A stretch of DNA of 64,000 nucleotides from Gigantopelta aegis (GCF_016097555.1 NC_054701.1:59923676-59987675); one strand, 5' to 3'. Positions 1-13,090 are shown, counted from the stretch's first letter. The notes: generated by a model not told the origin, from the sequence alone. Made by a program: numbers and translations.

Positions 1-87
1 CCACTTTAATCTTATATATATATTTACTGCAGGGTTCTGCCAGAGGTGGTTGGTGCTGGTGTGGCTAACTGGCATTATTGTTGCCGA

Positions 88-410
88 GGGGCAAGACGTA
101 GCGCAGTGGTAAAGCTTGATGTGCGGTCGGTTTGTGATCGATCCCTGTCGGTGGGCCCATTGGGCTATTTCTCACTCCAGCCAGTGTACCATGACTGGTA
201 CATCAAAGGCTGTGGTATGTGATATCCTGCCTATGGGATGGTGCATATAAAAGATTCCTTGCTGCTAATTGAAAAAGAGTAGCACATGAAGTGGTGACAG
301 TGGGTTTCCTGCCTCAATATCTGTGTGGTCCTTAACTATATGTCCGACACCATATAACCATAAAAACAATGTGTAGAGGACGTCATTAAATAAAACATTT
401 CCTTCCTTCC
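88..410 (+). mobile_element. tRNA-derived SINE, head 1 / tail A
   Basis: A complete SINE. It has a tRNA-like head with a B-box-like GTGATCGATCCCTGTCGG, a central body (TTGGGCTATTTCTC ... ACTGGTACATCAAAGGC ... GATGGTGCATATAAAAGATT) and a tail ending ATTAAATAAAACATTTCCTTCC. Flanking target duplications TATTGTTGCCGA (76-87) and TATTGCTGCCGA (411-422) differ by one base. The same body recurs more than fifteen times in the window on both strands. Confidence 0.85.
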
Positions 411-480
411 TATTGCTGCCGATTATCACTTGTAATACATGTCTTATGTCAGCATAATAAAGTCATCAATTTCACAACTA

Positions 481-2756
481 GGTATATATTATTTCCACTA
501 TGCACTCCTAGGCAGAATTGTGCTACTGTGTACATGTAATAATGCAACCTATATATTATTTCCACTATGCACTCTAGGCAGAATACCGGCCTCGGTGGCG
601 TCGTGGCAGGCCATCGGTCTACAGGCTGGTAGGTACTGGGTTCGGATCCCAGTCGAGGCATGGGATTTTTAATCCAGATACCGACTCCAAACCCTGAGTG
701 AGTGCTCCGCAAGGCTCAATGGGTAGGTGTAAACCACTTGCACCGACCAGTGATCCATAACTGGTTCAACAAAGGCCATGGTTTGTGCTATTCTGCCTGT
801 GGGAAGCGCAAATAAAATATCCCTTGCTGCCAATCGGAAGAGTAGCCCATGTAGTGGCGACAGCGGGTTTCCTCTCAAAATCTGTGTGGTCCTTAACCAT
901 ATGTCTGACGCCATATAACCGTAAATAAAATGTGTTGAGTGCGTCGTTAAATAAAACACTTCTTTCTTTTTTTCTAGGCAGAATCGTGCTACTGTGTACA
1001 TGTAATAATGCAACCTATATATTATTTCCACTATGCACTCTAGGCAGAATCATGCTACTGTGTACATGCAATAATGCAACCTATATATTATTTCCACTAT
1101 GCACTCTTAGGCAGAATCGTGCTACTGTGTACATGTAATAATGCAACCTATATATTATTTCCACTATGCACTCTTAGGCAGAATCGTGCTACTGTGTACA
1201 TGCAATAATGCAACCTATATATTAATTCCACTATGCACTCTTAGGCAGAATCGTGCTACTGTGTACATGTAATAATGCAACATATATATTATTTCCACTA
1301 TGCACTCTTAGGCAGAATCGTGCTACTGTGTACATGCAATAATGCAACCTATATATTATTTCCACTATGCACTCTAGGCAGAATCGTGCTACTGTGTACA
1401 TGTAATAATGCAACCTATATATTATTTCCACTATGCACTCCTAGGCAGAATCGTGCTACTGTGTACATGCAATAATGCAACCTATATATTAATTCCACTA
1501 TGCACTCTTAGGCAGAATCGTGCTACGGTGTACATGCAATAATGCAACCTATATATTATTTCCACTATGCACTCTTAGGCAGAATCGTGCTACTGTGTAC
1601 ATGCAATAATGCAACCTATATATTATTTCCACTATGCACTCTTAGGCAGAATCGTGCTACTGTGTACATGCAATAATGCAACCTATATATTATTTCCACT
1701 ATGCACTCTAGGCAGAATCGTGCTACTGTGTACATGCAATAATGCAACCTATATATTATTTCCACTATGCACTCTTAGGCAGAATCGTGCTACTGTGTAC
1801 ATGTAATAATGCAACCTATATATTATTTCCACTATGCAGTCTTAGGCAGAATCGTGCTATTGTGTACATGCAATAATGCAACCTATATATTATTTCCACT
1901 ATGCACTCTTAGGCAGAATCGTGCTACTGTGTACATGTAATAATGCAACCTATATATTATTTCCACTATGCACTCTTAGGCAGAATCGTGCCACTGTGTA
2001 CATGTAATAATGCAACCTATATATTATTTCCACTATGCACTCTTAGGCAGAATCGTGCTACTGTGTACATGTAATAATGCAACCTATATATTATTTCCAC
2101 TATGCACTCTAGGCAGAATCGTGCTACTGTGTACATGTAATAATGCAACCTATATATTAATTCCACTATGCACTCTTAGGCAGAATCGTGCTACGGTGTA
2201 CATGTAATAATGCAACCTATATATTATTTCCACTATGCACTCTTAGGCAGAATCGTGCTACTGTGTACATGTAATAATGCAACCTATATATTATTTCCAC
2301 TATGCACTCTAGGCAGAATCGTGCTACTGTGTACATGTAATAATGCAACCTATATATTAATTCCACTATGCACTCTTAGGCAGAATCGTGCTACTGTGTA
2401 CATGTAATAATGCAACCTATATATTATTTCCACTATGCACTCTTAGGCAGAATCGTGCTACTGTGTACATGTAATAATGCAACCTATATATTATTTCCAC
2501 TATGCACTCTTAGGCAGAATCGTGCTACTGTGTACATGTAATAATGCAACATATATATTATTTCCACTATGCACTCTTAGGCAGAATCGTGCTACTGTGT
2601 ACATGCAATAATGCAACCTATATATTATTTCCACTATGCACTCTAGGCAGAATCGTGCTACTGTGTACATGTAATAATGCAACCTATATATTATTTCCAC
2701 TATGCACTCCTAGGCAGAATCATGCTATTGTGTACATGCAATAATGCAACCTATCG
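481..2756. repeat. 67-bp minisatellite array interrupted by one SINE
   Basis: About 28 tandem copies of a 66-67 bp unit containing GTGCTACTGTGTACATG, AATGCAACCTATATATTA and CCACTATGCACTC. Units differ by TACATGT/TACATGC, TTATTT/TTAATT and CTCTTAGG/CTCTAGG or CTCCTAGG. Blocks such as 1231-1431 and 2500-2700 are nearly identical over three units, so there is higher-order structure. A SINE occupies 585-972. The repeated 65-66 residue open frames on both strands follow from 66-bp units being divisible by three and are not genes. The array ends abruptly at CCTATCGTGAAC. Confidence 0.95.
585..972 (+). mobile_element. SINE, head 2 / tail A, inserted in the minisatellite
   Basis: The head is ACCGGCCTCGGTGGCG with B box GGTTCGGATCCCAG. 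The body is the common one (GGCCATGGTTTGTGCTATTC) and the tail ends CGTCGTTAAATAAAACAC plus TTTC repeats. The target duplication TCTAGGCAGAAT is exact at 573-584 and 973-984. The insertion is therefore younger than the local minisatellite unit. A second full copy of this type lies at 32511-32892. Confidence 0.9.
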
Positions 2757-5235
2757 TGAACTGTCTGATCTAATTATATTCCAATCAGAATCAATACAGA
2801 TTTTCTAACAAATTACAAAAGTAATTATTTTATAAGGTGCATGTAAGATGAATATGCATGAGTTATATACGGGTAAAGTCTATTTCATAATTACTTTTCT
2901 TAAGCTAGACTGATATACATTCTTTGTTTAGTTTATTTCACAAATGTATTAAATATTTACGTTCCTCATTATGTTTCCAGTCTGCAAGTGTTACAACATT
3001 ATTCTGGCATGGATCATGTAACTACAGGAATGCTAGATCAATTTGAATAAGAGAAACAGGGAAAAAAATAGTAATTGATTGTTTACATTAAATATTTATG
3101 AAAAAAAGTATTAATATTGGCACTCAGCTGAATTCATCACTGTAACAGTGAAAGCTAGCATATACTGAAACAAAGAAATAAGGGAACACCAAATTCAATT
3201 CACTTTTTGTGTCGTAATGCCTGTATATTAAATACAAAATTGTAATGTGGATTGAATGTCAGTGGTGTGGGGTTGACTTCAAGACACAATGGGTGAACAA
3301 TTTTGTTGTAGTCACACTTTACCATTAGTGTTGGTGTAATCCCTTATTTTTTTATTATCAGTATATATATATGGGACCAACCTTTAAAAAAGTAACTCCA
3401 TTAATTAACAAGATGCCCTTGGGCTTTAACAGTAACCTGAGCAAATTGTTGACCCCACCTACCAGACTTGTGGAGTGCATACAAACCAAAAAACCACTTC
3501 AACGTAGGCCTAGTTCTGTTCAGCCTAGATGTTCATATCTTGTTTTCTTCCTTCTTTCTTTGTTTCAGTAATAAACAATGATAAAAATTGTTTACTGATC
3601 TACTGTTGAAATGGTAGGTTAGATTATAAAACACACCTTTCTATCAAAAACCCAAGATCTTGATGCTGGGCATAAATAGATAAACATATTTTAATGAAGA
3701 CATTATCAAATGATCAAACACTGTTAAATCCTTGAGAGACATTAAATCTTTGAAAAATTTATGAGATGTAGGAATAAAAGTAACTTGAAGGATGCGAAAC
3801 AGCATCTAATCTATATGTTTCTAAAATATTGATGCCATCAAATGCTAGCCTTGAACATCATCTGCTAGAGTAACATGATACAGGCGTAGTTTCATGATTA
3901 CATGATCATTGTTTGTAATAATCCACGAGGATCTGGCTTAGTCAAAGAAAGCTTCAATAATTGATTATTTGACATGAAAATTTAATGGGAGAATGTATTA
4001 ATTACTACTAGCATTAAGAAAATAAAGCTATTTTGGTGAATATGAGCTTTATAGGGCAAGCAAAATCAACACTGCAATGTCCATGCATGAACAAATTTAA
4101 AACTTACAATCAATTCCATCTCTATTAGTATTACACAGACAGATGTCATATGACACTTACTACTAGTTCATTTGTAAAGAGATGAAAACTCAACTCAAAA
4201 GCATTTATATTTTCAATATTCAGTTTTAATATATAAATTTACAAGTTGAATTTAAATGTAGCACTATACTGCAAGAGATCAATATGTTCGTTTTAAATTG
4301 CAAGAAAACAAAATATAATAAACAAAATCTAAATGTCTAGTAAAATAAACTTACAATGTCTGGAGCTCCCCACATTTAAATCTTATCTGACATGAAGTGG
4401 ATGTGTCAATAACTGATAACATGTTACTGCTGATCACCTGTGCTCTGGAGAATTATTCCCAAGCAAAAATCTTCAAATACATGTCCTTGGTTTGGTAATC
4501 TGATGTATCAAAATACATACAAATTTACATACAAAACAAAACCCTTTAAAATGGTACTTAAAAGAAAATAAGTCTAGGAAGTTTTGTATATAACATTAGT
4601 GCTTAAATGCCTATTTTAAAAAGTAATAAAACTGAACATAGATGATCATAATTTTAAGCCACAAGTACTCACTTGTCATATATCACAAACATACCGTATG
4701 TTTTCTGGCACATGATCTCATATGTCTGATGATATTTATATTTTTAAAAATACTCTTATTTGACATCAGCTCTAGAACTATCTTTACCTTTTATTACTGA
4801 CCTTTAAATATAAGCACATGTGAAAGAAGCACATGGAAGGAAGGAATGATTGTTGACACATTTAGTCAGATGTCTTCAAGTGCTATCTACTTCCATCTTA
4901 AACAGATCACATTTTATTCCTTCAAATCTAATCCAGTATAGAGTAACATGTATCAAACCAATACCTCTTGAGGGCTACATTTTGATACATGTATATACTT
5001 AGATGGTTACTTAATACTGACTCCAGCTTAATTTAGAGCTGACACAATGCTCGTGTTCTTATTTTTATTTAGGACTATGGTAGTTGCAACTCATTTATTA
5101 CATGGGATCACTGACTCTGATCTAACCTGTTTTAACCCTTTGTTTAAACCCTTTTAACTTCTTTGTAAATAAAGTTTATTTAACCATCAATTAAGTATTT
5201 TTAGCTAATCATCTGTATAAATGTTTTTAACTTTT
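2757..5235. other. AT-rich non-coding stretch, presumed TRAF4 intron
   Basis: No frame, splice pair or known repeat that I can support. The short frame at 3371-3571 has no family resemblance. If the TRAF4-like gene continues off the left edge, this is part of its first intron. Confidence 0.5.
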
Positions 5236-5238
5236 AAA

Positions 5239-5360
5239 ACTTTTTTTTTTTTTTTTTTTTTTTAAAGCACACCTTCTATATATAGTAAACCAGTAATTAT
5301 TAGGGAATTGATGTACATATATGTGTGCGTGTGCGTGTGCGTGTGTGTGTGTGTGTGTGT
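5239..5360. repeat. Poly-T run and (TG)n microsatellite
   Basis: A T run of about 24 bases at 5240-5263 and an alternating GTGTGC/GT tract at about 5320-5360. The open frame reading polyHis-Thr on the minus strand is a microsatellite artefact. Confidence 0.9.
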
Positions 5361-5799
5361 ATGTTTTACAAGACAATAGTATGACTCATTGTCTAATATG
5401 TTAACTGAACAGACCTGGGAATGGGTCAGAGATGATGACATTGCATTTGATAATATTGTGCCTATATTTAGAGTATATGCAAGGTTATGTGAAATGGGGA
5501 CATGAAATGTCAACATTGAAAATACATTGTATCACAACCATCAGTGACTGTCTTAAAGATAGAGCTTATGTGCTATGTTACAAAAAAGGATTAAAAAAAG
5601 CTTTGTGCTGTTTACAGTTGACTTTCTTACCTGCACATGCATGTTACATCTTTGCGTCTTCTGTAACATTAGTACAGTGGTGTGATATTTGTGTTTGTGT
5701 GTAAGAGAAACTTGTTTTAAAGCTGCTACTTTTCTAAACAATAACAATAAAGATGCCTGCATGGTGATAAATTCAGCATATTGCAAACGTTTAAAATAC

Positions 5800-6470
5800 A
5801 GTGATCTGGGTTAAGGCTCGTAAATACAGGGTTTGTATCCTAATACCAGTTTAAACCTAGAATGAGTGCTCGGCTAGGGTCAATGTTTCATAAGGGCTAT
5901 ATCAAAGTCAATGGTCAGGGCACCATACTGAGAGTAAAACACTCACCTAAGGGAGTAAAATTCTACGATGGATATTAAAATTTATAAAAGAGTAGATTAT
6001 TTTGTCAGCACCTAACTGTCATTAAAACATAAATCTTAATTTACAATATCAATCATATAATACAGTAATTGACAATAAAAACTTTAAACATAAACTCCCA
6101 GTTTAGGATTGTGGATATTAAAAGAAAGAGTTTTTGCCAATTCAACGATTGAGATGTTTTGAACTTTTGAATGCTTTATTAACCACAATTATTGAAGTAT
6201 ATCCATATTAATATGTTGCCTGACATGTAATAATCCCAAGTTAGCTAGTGATTTTTTTTTTTTCATTTACCAGCCAAATGACGAGTAAATACAAAGTGCT
6301 GCTTTGCACCCTGTATTGGTATGTGCTATCCTGTTTGTGGGAGTGCATATAAAAAAAAAAATTCTTAATCAGTAGGAATATCTCATATGGTATCAGCAGG
6401 TTTCCTCTCTTAAACTAAGATAAATTGCTGTCATGAACAAACAGGTCACCCATGCAACCGAGTTATTTAC
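5800..6470 (+). mobile_element. Degraded SINE relics
   Basis: A weak match to head 2 at 5805-5890 (GAATGAGTGCTCGGCTAGGG) and to the SINE body at 6318-6425 (TATGTGCTATCCTGTTTGTGG ending before an A run, then AGCAGGTTTCCTCTC). The divergence suggests one or two old insertions. Confidence 0.5.
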
Positions 6471-7690
6471 CAAGGGCATCATACTTGAACTTCAGTTTGA
6501 TGCAAACACGAAAATAAATTAAATCATCATCATTATTATTGGAAGAAACTTGCCTGTTTAAAATTAAAAATATAATTTTTTTTTTTATTATTACTTAAAA
6601 TAGCAATAACTAGTGCTTGACATTAATTACCACAAGTGTGTAAAAATGACATCACCACAGATTGTTTTCAATCATCTTGGTGAGATCAGCACCAAGTGAA
6701 TGGCTTTGTGACCACTACAGACCACACAGATTAATATATAAAACTAATTACAACTCTGTGTGTTTACATGCTTCTGGGCAACTTTCACAGATGTATATCT
6801 GTTTACTGTACGTAACACCTATCTCTGTATCTATACATTCACCTAACTGTAATATCAACCTTCACCCGGGGCAGAGCAATTAGTACACAAAATGTTAAAT
6901 GGTCTCCTCAAGCCCATGTTTATCTAAAAGATTGGCAGTAGTAGTCAGGGGACTGCAGAGAAGCTTTAAAGCTGACTTCAAAGAAAAAACCGAGACCTAC
7001 ATGTTCATGGGACACATACATGTATTGTAGGAGTTTACAATTGCTTGTTGTTCACCAAACAAGGTGAGCTACATGTGTATTTGATTAATGAACACTATGC
7101 ACCTGATGACCCTCCAGATACACACAGCATGGCCTGAGAAAGTAGTCAGTTTTGTAATATTATTCATTTACACATTCTTCGAAATTCTTCCACTCCCACT
7201 TGACCAATTAAAAAAAAGAGTTTTACAGTTGTTTCATCTGTGAATATTCAACACAAACTGACAAAGGACACAAACATACCATTTACATGTATCAAAATTA
7301 AATATTCTTATAATTTACAGAATCATATAATTTACATGTAAATTAAAAACGAAATTTATTGTGTGTACAATGAAATGTTTTTTAAATCTGTACTTCAGTT
7401 TTAATTAAAAAACAGTTTAACGAGGGTGGGGAAGAGGATATCCAATTAATAATTTTTTATATCTTGAGGTTAGGAAAACATGTCACCCATTTTGAGACTT
7501 AAATTTTTTATGTTAAAAATAAAACATTTTCAATTTTTGTGTTAAGTGAAGCTAACTTTGCCAGAGAAGGTTAAATGTGTTTTAAATCAAATCTTAGAGA
7601 GATACCCTGCAAAATGGTTTTATCACACCATGTGTGTTGTAACCTAGCCAGAGAATGCAATGTTTTCTGATTAAACTATCAGAACAGTGC
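6471..7690. other. AT-rich non-coding stretch
   Basis: Nothing recognised. The short frame at 6662-6883 shows no domain and no splice context. Confidence 0.4.
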
Positions 7691-7742
7691 ATTGACTTAC
7701 CTAGATATAACTAAAGTGAAAACGCATGTGTTTTTGAATGTC

Positions 7743-7953
7743 AGGAGGTTACAGCAGTTTGACCCATTGCAGGAAGTCACCTTTGATAAGGGACAGAGAC
7801 AAACAACAGGAGGGCAAGAAGATCTGTTCCACACACAGAGCAGAAAGAGACAGGTTCAAAGCGGAGATGTCAGAAACTGCAGAAAATGTGCACGAAATGT
7901 TAAGTACCGGTGTGAAAGAGCTACTTGAGACGTGTTTGTTACTGAACAGCTGA
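7743..7953 (+). other. Unassigned exon-like segment
   Basis: GC-richer than its surroundings and preceded by an acceptor-like TTTTTGAATGTCAG. Two overlapping plus frames are open. The more protein-like one ends with ETAENVHEMLSTGVKELLET and a stop near 7951. I recognise no family. It could be the last exon of an unknown gene, a non-coding RNA exon, or chance. Confidence 0.2.
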
Positions 7954-8215
7954 ATCAGTGTCAACACCACACACTTTACTGATGTCAACAATACGTCAAC
8001 AACATCTTTGTGTATTTATTCATGTATAAACAAAACAAATCCTGAAACTCCTGTAAGCAATGAAAGTGATAGTTTTTGCACCTGACAATAATGCCAGGAA
8101 TTATTCTGTAGACAAACACTAGAGTTCATTTTACCTGATGGATGGGTGGCAGTACTTTTATTGTCAGACTAACATGATGTGTAAACCAGGTAAAGTGTAT
8201 GTTTCTAAATGTGAG

Positions 8216-8403
8216 CAGTGGCGGATCCAGAAAATACATTTAGGGGGTCCCCAGTGACATGAGGCGGAATGCCAAGGGAACTTTGGGGGAGGTTTGGAGG
8301 GGATCATAAAAAAATGAAAATTAATATAAAATAAAATTATAACTGTCACAAAATGTAGGGGGGGGGGGGGCAGGTCCCTGGGGCCCCCCTAGATCCACCT
8401 CTG
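8216..8403. mobile_element. MITE with CAGTGG/CCTCTG ends and 5-bp target duplication
   Basis: The left end CAGTGGCGGATCCAG is the near inverse of the right end CTAGATCCACCTCTG. Both sides carry GTGAG (8211-8215 and 8404-8408). The inner part holds an A-rich block and a run of 12 G followed by a C-rich block that can pair with the GGGGGTCCCC near the left end. The termini and 5-bp duplication fit the hAT5 group of hAT elements. No transposase is present. Confidence 0.75.
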
Positions 8404-8408
8404 GTGAG

Positions 8409-10070
8409 CATTGCAAAACCTGTGTAATCCAGCTCTGTATATAATTCAACACATTCTGCTGATGCCACATGGATCCACTTTAGACAGTGTCAAGTGTACA
8501 TAGCTGGGATTGCAGGAATACACAATGTACATTCCACATTTCAGATCAACACTTGGCGAACACCCATAAAAAAATATATAAAAAGCCATCAAGAGTTAAA
8601 GGCAATTATAAAAACTCTAAACATAACCAAGACTATTCAGTGTTATTATCTTTGAAAGTAGGAGGCTGTTTGAGAACAGTATATGGTATATCTAGTTTTA
8701 TAATATATATTATTTTACTATTATTAGCAAGAAAAATAGATGGCATCATGCAGTAGCTGCCACAAATTTCTGCCTGCATGCCACCCACTACAGAAGTATA
8801 ACATTTAGTTTGTTTCAAGTTGGACATGGCTGACTACTAGATGACCAAACACTACGATGGAAAAATAGCCATAACTCAACACTAAGACAAAAAGATTGTT
8901 CTATTATGCTCTGCATGCATATCACACATTGAAATTTTCTTTTAAAATGAAAAACAAACTTAAACAAGGAACAAACCAAACTAGTCACCGTTATTTAGTG
9001 TTTTCCATACACCCTGATAGCTTTTCAGTCATAACAAAAACAAAATTATCATTTCAATCAATAGCACATCCATGATGGATTATCTAAGTTCAGCTTGTTA
9101 TAACCAATCTTAATATGCCATCTTAAAACTGTCAGATTCCATCTTTGCCCCATTAATTAAATGGTCAGTTGAGCCATCCCACACTGCTAAAAGGGACCAG
9201 AGCCAAATTGTGGCTGGAGAAGACTGTCCAATTTAGTAGCATCATGCTGGAGATAGCCTGATTGGAATTAAGATATTGTTACAGTAGCTGACCAGATCTG
9301 TACGTTTTGACAGTTTGTACTTGGAGCAGCTCTGAGCTCACAGACAAAACAACCCCATTAAGAGTAAGCAGAGTAAAAGCATGTCTGCAGTTAACATTAT
9401 CATTAAATTACAGTTTGAGCTTCAAAAATAGAAACTGGTTTAAGAAAAAACTGGTATCTTTAACTTGACTGAATACTTCTGTCGTTCTATATATTTTTTC
9501 AATACTTTAAACTGCAAAATATACAAGAGTAACAGTGTCTGTAAATCTGTTTAAATATCGGCCGAAGTTACAAAGCCTGTTTTAGATTTACATGAATGAA
9601 ACTACCGGTACATGTATTTATGAATGTTTAAACACCTGCGTTTAAAAACAACCCAGGCTTCGTACATCCGAAGCATACAGTGTACATACATGTTTGAACT
9701 AATGGTAACTAAATTTACATAAATGTATATAGTTCCTGATTAATCACATATTTTTAGTGGCACTGAGTAAATTCAAACAATTTAATTAAATTGGTTTAAA
9801 AACATTTTCTTTCCTTCTACCTTTCTTTCTTCTTTCTTTCCTTCCTTCCTGCCCTTTAACTTTTTCGGGGGTTTTATTTTCAGCTTTATTTTTAACCCCA
9901 TATATCATAAAAATTTATATTTTCATGTATCTATGTCAATTATTACTATTGTAATATATAGCCCTACATGTAAAAGTATTCATATGCACATATTTACAAT
10001 GTTTAACCTTCAACAGTCTTTGCCATAAGTACATCAAGGTAAGCTGAAGAGCACTTTCCTGAAATGATGC
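8409..10070. other. Non-coding stretch
   Basis: AT-rich with no supported gene. There is a (CTTT/CCTT) pyrimidine tract at about 9810-9850. The frames at 8487-8756 and 8633-8827 oppose each other and neither resembles a protein. Confidence 0.4.
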
Positions 10071-10071
10071 C

Positions 10072-10224
10072 AGAGCTGTAGCTAGTGGGTATAAGGGGGC
10101 AGCTCCCCACCCCCCTCCACCCCCTCCTCAAAAGAATCTGGTAAAAATAACAGAAACTTAAAAAAAATCCTCATTAACCGCTTGAGTTTTAAATATGAAT
10201 AGAATTCATCTGCCCCCACCCCCT

Positions 10225-10260
<36 letters not shown>

Positions 10261-10273
10261 AGCTATGGTCCTA
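10072..10273. mobile_element. MITE-like repeat with (CA)n interior
   Basis: Ends GCCAGAGCTGTAGCTAGTGG and CCTAGCTATGGTCCTAG are imperfect inverse repeats around a C-rich block (CCCCACCCCCCTCC) and a (CA) run at 10226-10254. A related single end (GGGCCATAGCTGGTGGAGGG) lies at 12353-12480 with the same following text (AGAAACTT...AATTCT). Confidence 0.55.
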
Positions 10274-10440
10274 GATGCTAGGCGAGCAATCACAAGAAAT
10301 TTCAAATATCATTAATAAAAACATTTATTGCAATAAGATCAGTTTGTCACTCTCCTAACATTTTCCAGGCAAGTGTGGAGGGAAGCAGAAATTATCACTC
10401 GCCTTTTGAGGCAAACACTGAGCATGACTATATTATCAGG

Positions 10441-10688
10441 ACTAGTGGTGTAACAATACATCAGACTATCAATATGTTGCAATAGTAAGTGCCTCGATAG
10501 CAATGCATCGATAGTTAACTGAACTATTGATAACTATTGCAATTGTTTGTTCAACTATTGATAGTTTCGATAGTATGCATAGTCAAATATGATCTACAAC
10601 CAATGCATGATTTCACTACCTAGTGACATTATTACAAACAAATACACATACCTACATACATACCTACCTACCTACCTACCTACCTACC

Positions 10689-10729
<41 letters not shown>

Positions 10730-10935
10730 ACACACACACACATACATAGTATAATATGAATATATATTTTGCAAACCTATTTACCTCAGTCATTCAATAT
10801 GTATGGATAACTGCTCAAGGTAAATAGTTTTGTGAAATATCTATTCATAATACTGTTATCAAGCGATTTAAAAATTCACAATACTATTGCAATAATAAAA
10901 CTGACGGCAATAGTCACCCCAACCCTAGCACTACC
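10441..10935. mobile_element. Possible hAT-like MITE with microsatellite interior
   Basis: The left side ACTAGTGGTGTAACAATACA and the right side ...CCCCAACCCTAGCACTACCA bracket a set of ATCGATAG/CTATTGATAG sub-repeats and TACC and CA microsatellites (about 10650-10745). The start resembles common hAT ends, but a clean target duplication was not found. Confidence 0.4.
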
Positions 10936-11356
10936 ATATTTGGTTTTGGGGTCACTAAACCATACAGAAAAAAAAATTATTTGTATAAACATAGCACACT
11001 TAGATAAAGGTAAGTGTTACACTGATTTCATGGAGCTAGTATGCAGTATATATATAAGGAATAGGACATGAGAAATGCCAGACAGTGGGGAGAAATAGGA
11101 CCAGTTAGAGAGGACGTAAACAGGATATATGGAAATGGGAAGGAATAAAATATGTTGGAGAAGAATTAGTAGGACAGTGGATGGAATGGGTAGGAAAGGG
11201 GATCTTGTGCAGAAGAACATGAGGGGAAGATGGAGATGGCAAAAAGAGCAGCAGGATGGAGAGAGGGATATCCAACAGGATGGGGATATCCAACAGGATG
11301 GAGAGAGGGATATCCAACCAGTGGTAAAGAATTGGAAAGTAGTTGGGAAGGGACCA

Positions 11357-11449
11357 GGAGCCTAATTCACTAAATTCTCGCAACTTTGCGATCTCGCAAT
11401 GCAATGCTAAAAAAACTTGCAAAGAGGATGCTTTGTGAATTAGGTCCCC
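11357..11449. mobile_element. Small Harbinger-like MITE
   Basis: 93 bp bounded by GGAGCCTAATTCAC and GTGAATTAGGTCCC, which are inverse repeats. The interior TTTGCGATCTCGCA is itself palindromic. A second copy with better ends (GGGGCCTAATTCAC / GTGAATTAGGCCCC) is at 43723-43841. The ends resemble PIF/Harbinger termini; assignment is by termini only. Confidence 0.7.
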
Positions 11450-11677
11450 AGGAGAGTAGAGCAATATCACAGAGGAATATCACAGGTATGAAAGAAGGAT
11501 ATGAGATGTGAAAAGGGAATATGACAAATGTAAAACAGATGTAGGACAAGAATTGGGAAAGGAGTAGGGCACAGTAGACAGGAGTAGGATAATGATCTAT
11601 TAAAAATCAAGTTAAGCACTATTTATATGCCATCCATAGTCAAGAAAAATAGTGGAGCACCTCTGACACTCAGCAAG

Positions 11678-11989
11678 AAAAAGAAGGAAGGAATTGTTGT
11701 TTTTTATCAACGCACTCAACATTTTATTTACAGTAATATGGCATCAGATATATGGTTAAGGACCACACAGATATTGAGAGAGGAAACCTGTTGTCGCCAC
11801 GTCATGGGCTACTCTTTTTGATTAGCAACAAGGGTTCTTTTATATGCACCATCCTAGACAGGATAGCACATACCACGGCCTTTGATATACCATTTGTGGT
11901 GCACTAGCTGGAACGAGAAATAGGTCAATGGGCCCACCAACGGGGATCGATCCCAAACCGACCATGCATCAAGCGAGCGCTTTACCACC
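11678..11989 (-). mobile_element. SINE, head 1 / tail A
   Basis: A full-length reverse copy. The tail is at 11678-11720, the body contains GCATATAAAAGAACCC on the minus strand, and the head carries GGGATCGATCCCCGTTGG. The target duplication CTGACACTCAGCAAG is exact at 11663-11677 and 11990-12004. Confidence 0.9.
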
Positions 11990-12593
11990 CTGACACTCAG
12001 CAAGTCCATAAAAATGCAAAGGAGCAAAACCTAGTTGTCAGGGATGGAGATGCCAAATGAAAGTTGTATCTTATGGAACAGAGGAGTATGACTGAAGATG
12101 ACATGGTTTAATGCAGGTTTAAGGGGAAAGTATACCAGGACCAGGGAGAAAGATATTATGGAAATAGGGGTGGTAGGACATAAATGAAGAGAAGTATCGG
12201 ACATGAAGATAGGAAAGAGCCTGGACCAGGACCAAAACAGGGTGTCAAGTAGAACATAATATAGAAAGAATAGAACCTTAATACATTATGGAGATTAAAA
12301 GTGGGACTCAGTAGAGAAGGAATCGAGTAGCTGAGAATGGAGAGAATTGTCAGGGCCATAGCTGGTGGAGGGGTAAGGGAGGGCAGTTGCCCTCCTCAGA
12401 AAAAAAATACGGAAAGCATTATAGAAACTTGAAGAAAATTCTCTTCTTAACCGTGGTACCTCCCTAAATATAAACTTCAACAAAATTATATATGAATGCC
12501 ATAATATAATAAAACACTCGAGTGTTAACTGTAAATAGAAGCAGGAAAATATTCTTATTGCCTTTTTTTCACCCTACAAGGAAGCAAGAAAAT

Positions 12594-12968
12594 GTGTTTG
12601 TATGTGTGTGTGTTTGTATGTGTGTGTGCGTGTGGGTATGTGTGTGTGGGTGTGTGGGTATGTGTGTGTGCGTGCGTGCGTGCGCACTTGATGTGTGGTT
12701 GGTCTGTGATCGATCCCTGTTGGTGGGCCTATTGGGCTATTTGTTGCTCCATCCAGTGCACCACAACTGGTATATCAAAGGCCATGGTATGTGCTATCCT
12801 GTCTGTGGAATGGTGGATATTTACAAGATCCCTTGCTACTAATGGGAAAATGTAGCAGATTTCGTCTCTAATAAGATTATGTCAAAATTATCAAATGTTT
12901 GACATCCAATAGCTGATGATTAATAAATCAATGTGTTCTAGTGGTATCGCTGAACAATACAAACTTTA
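12594..12968 (+). mobile_element. (GT)n microsatellite followed by a SINE, head 1 / tail B
   Basis: GT/GTGC repeats at 12594-12687 run straight into CACTTGATGTGTGGTTGG, the middle of SINE head 1, so the 5' head is missing or replaced. The body is standard. The tail is type B (GTTTGACATCCAATAGC ... CTAGTGGTATCGCTGAACAA). The 106- and 87-residue frames here are microsatellite plus SINE translation. Confidence 0.75.
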
Positions 12969-13090
12969 ATTATCTCATCCTTCTCTCTCTCTCCACCCTC
13001 CACCTATTTTCACTTCTCTCTTACACCATCCAGCATTGACGGTGGAGTTTTTGGTTTAATGCAAACTGGGGTGTAGGTGAGGAGTCTTAC

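Larger units (their letters stand above)
11070..12345 (+). repeat. Degenerate polypurine (AGGA/GGATAT) tract
   Basis: A long purine-biased stretch built from loose repeats such as GGATGGAGAGAGGGATATCC and ATGAGATGTGAAAAGGGAAT. The unit AACAGGATGGAGAGAGGGAT is repeated at 11260-11315. It is interrupted by a MITE (11357-11449) and a SINE (11678-11989). Frames on either strand (Ser/Pro/Leu-rich on minus, Gly/Asp/Arg-rich on plus) are compositional. Confidence 0.6.

Noticed and set aside
1231-2744. Repeated 65-66 residue frames on both strands
   Set aside because: They are translations of 66-bp minisatellite units; identical peptides recur unit by unit with no gene context.
4660-4745. Short minus-strand exon with a GTATGT donor
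   Set aside because: About 31 bases, poor acceptor, no resemblance to TRAF4 exon 2.
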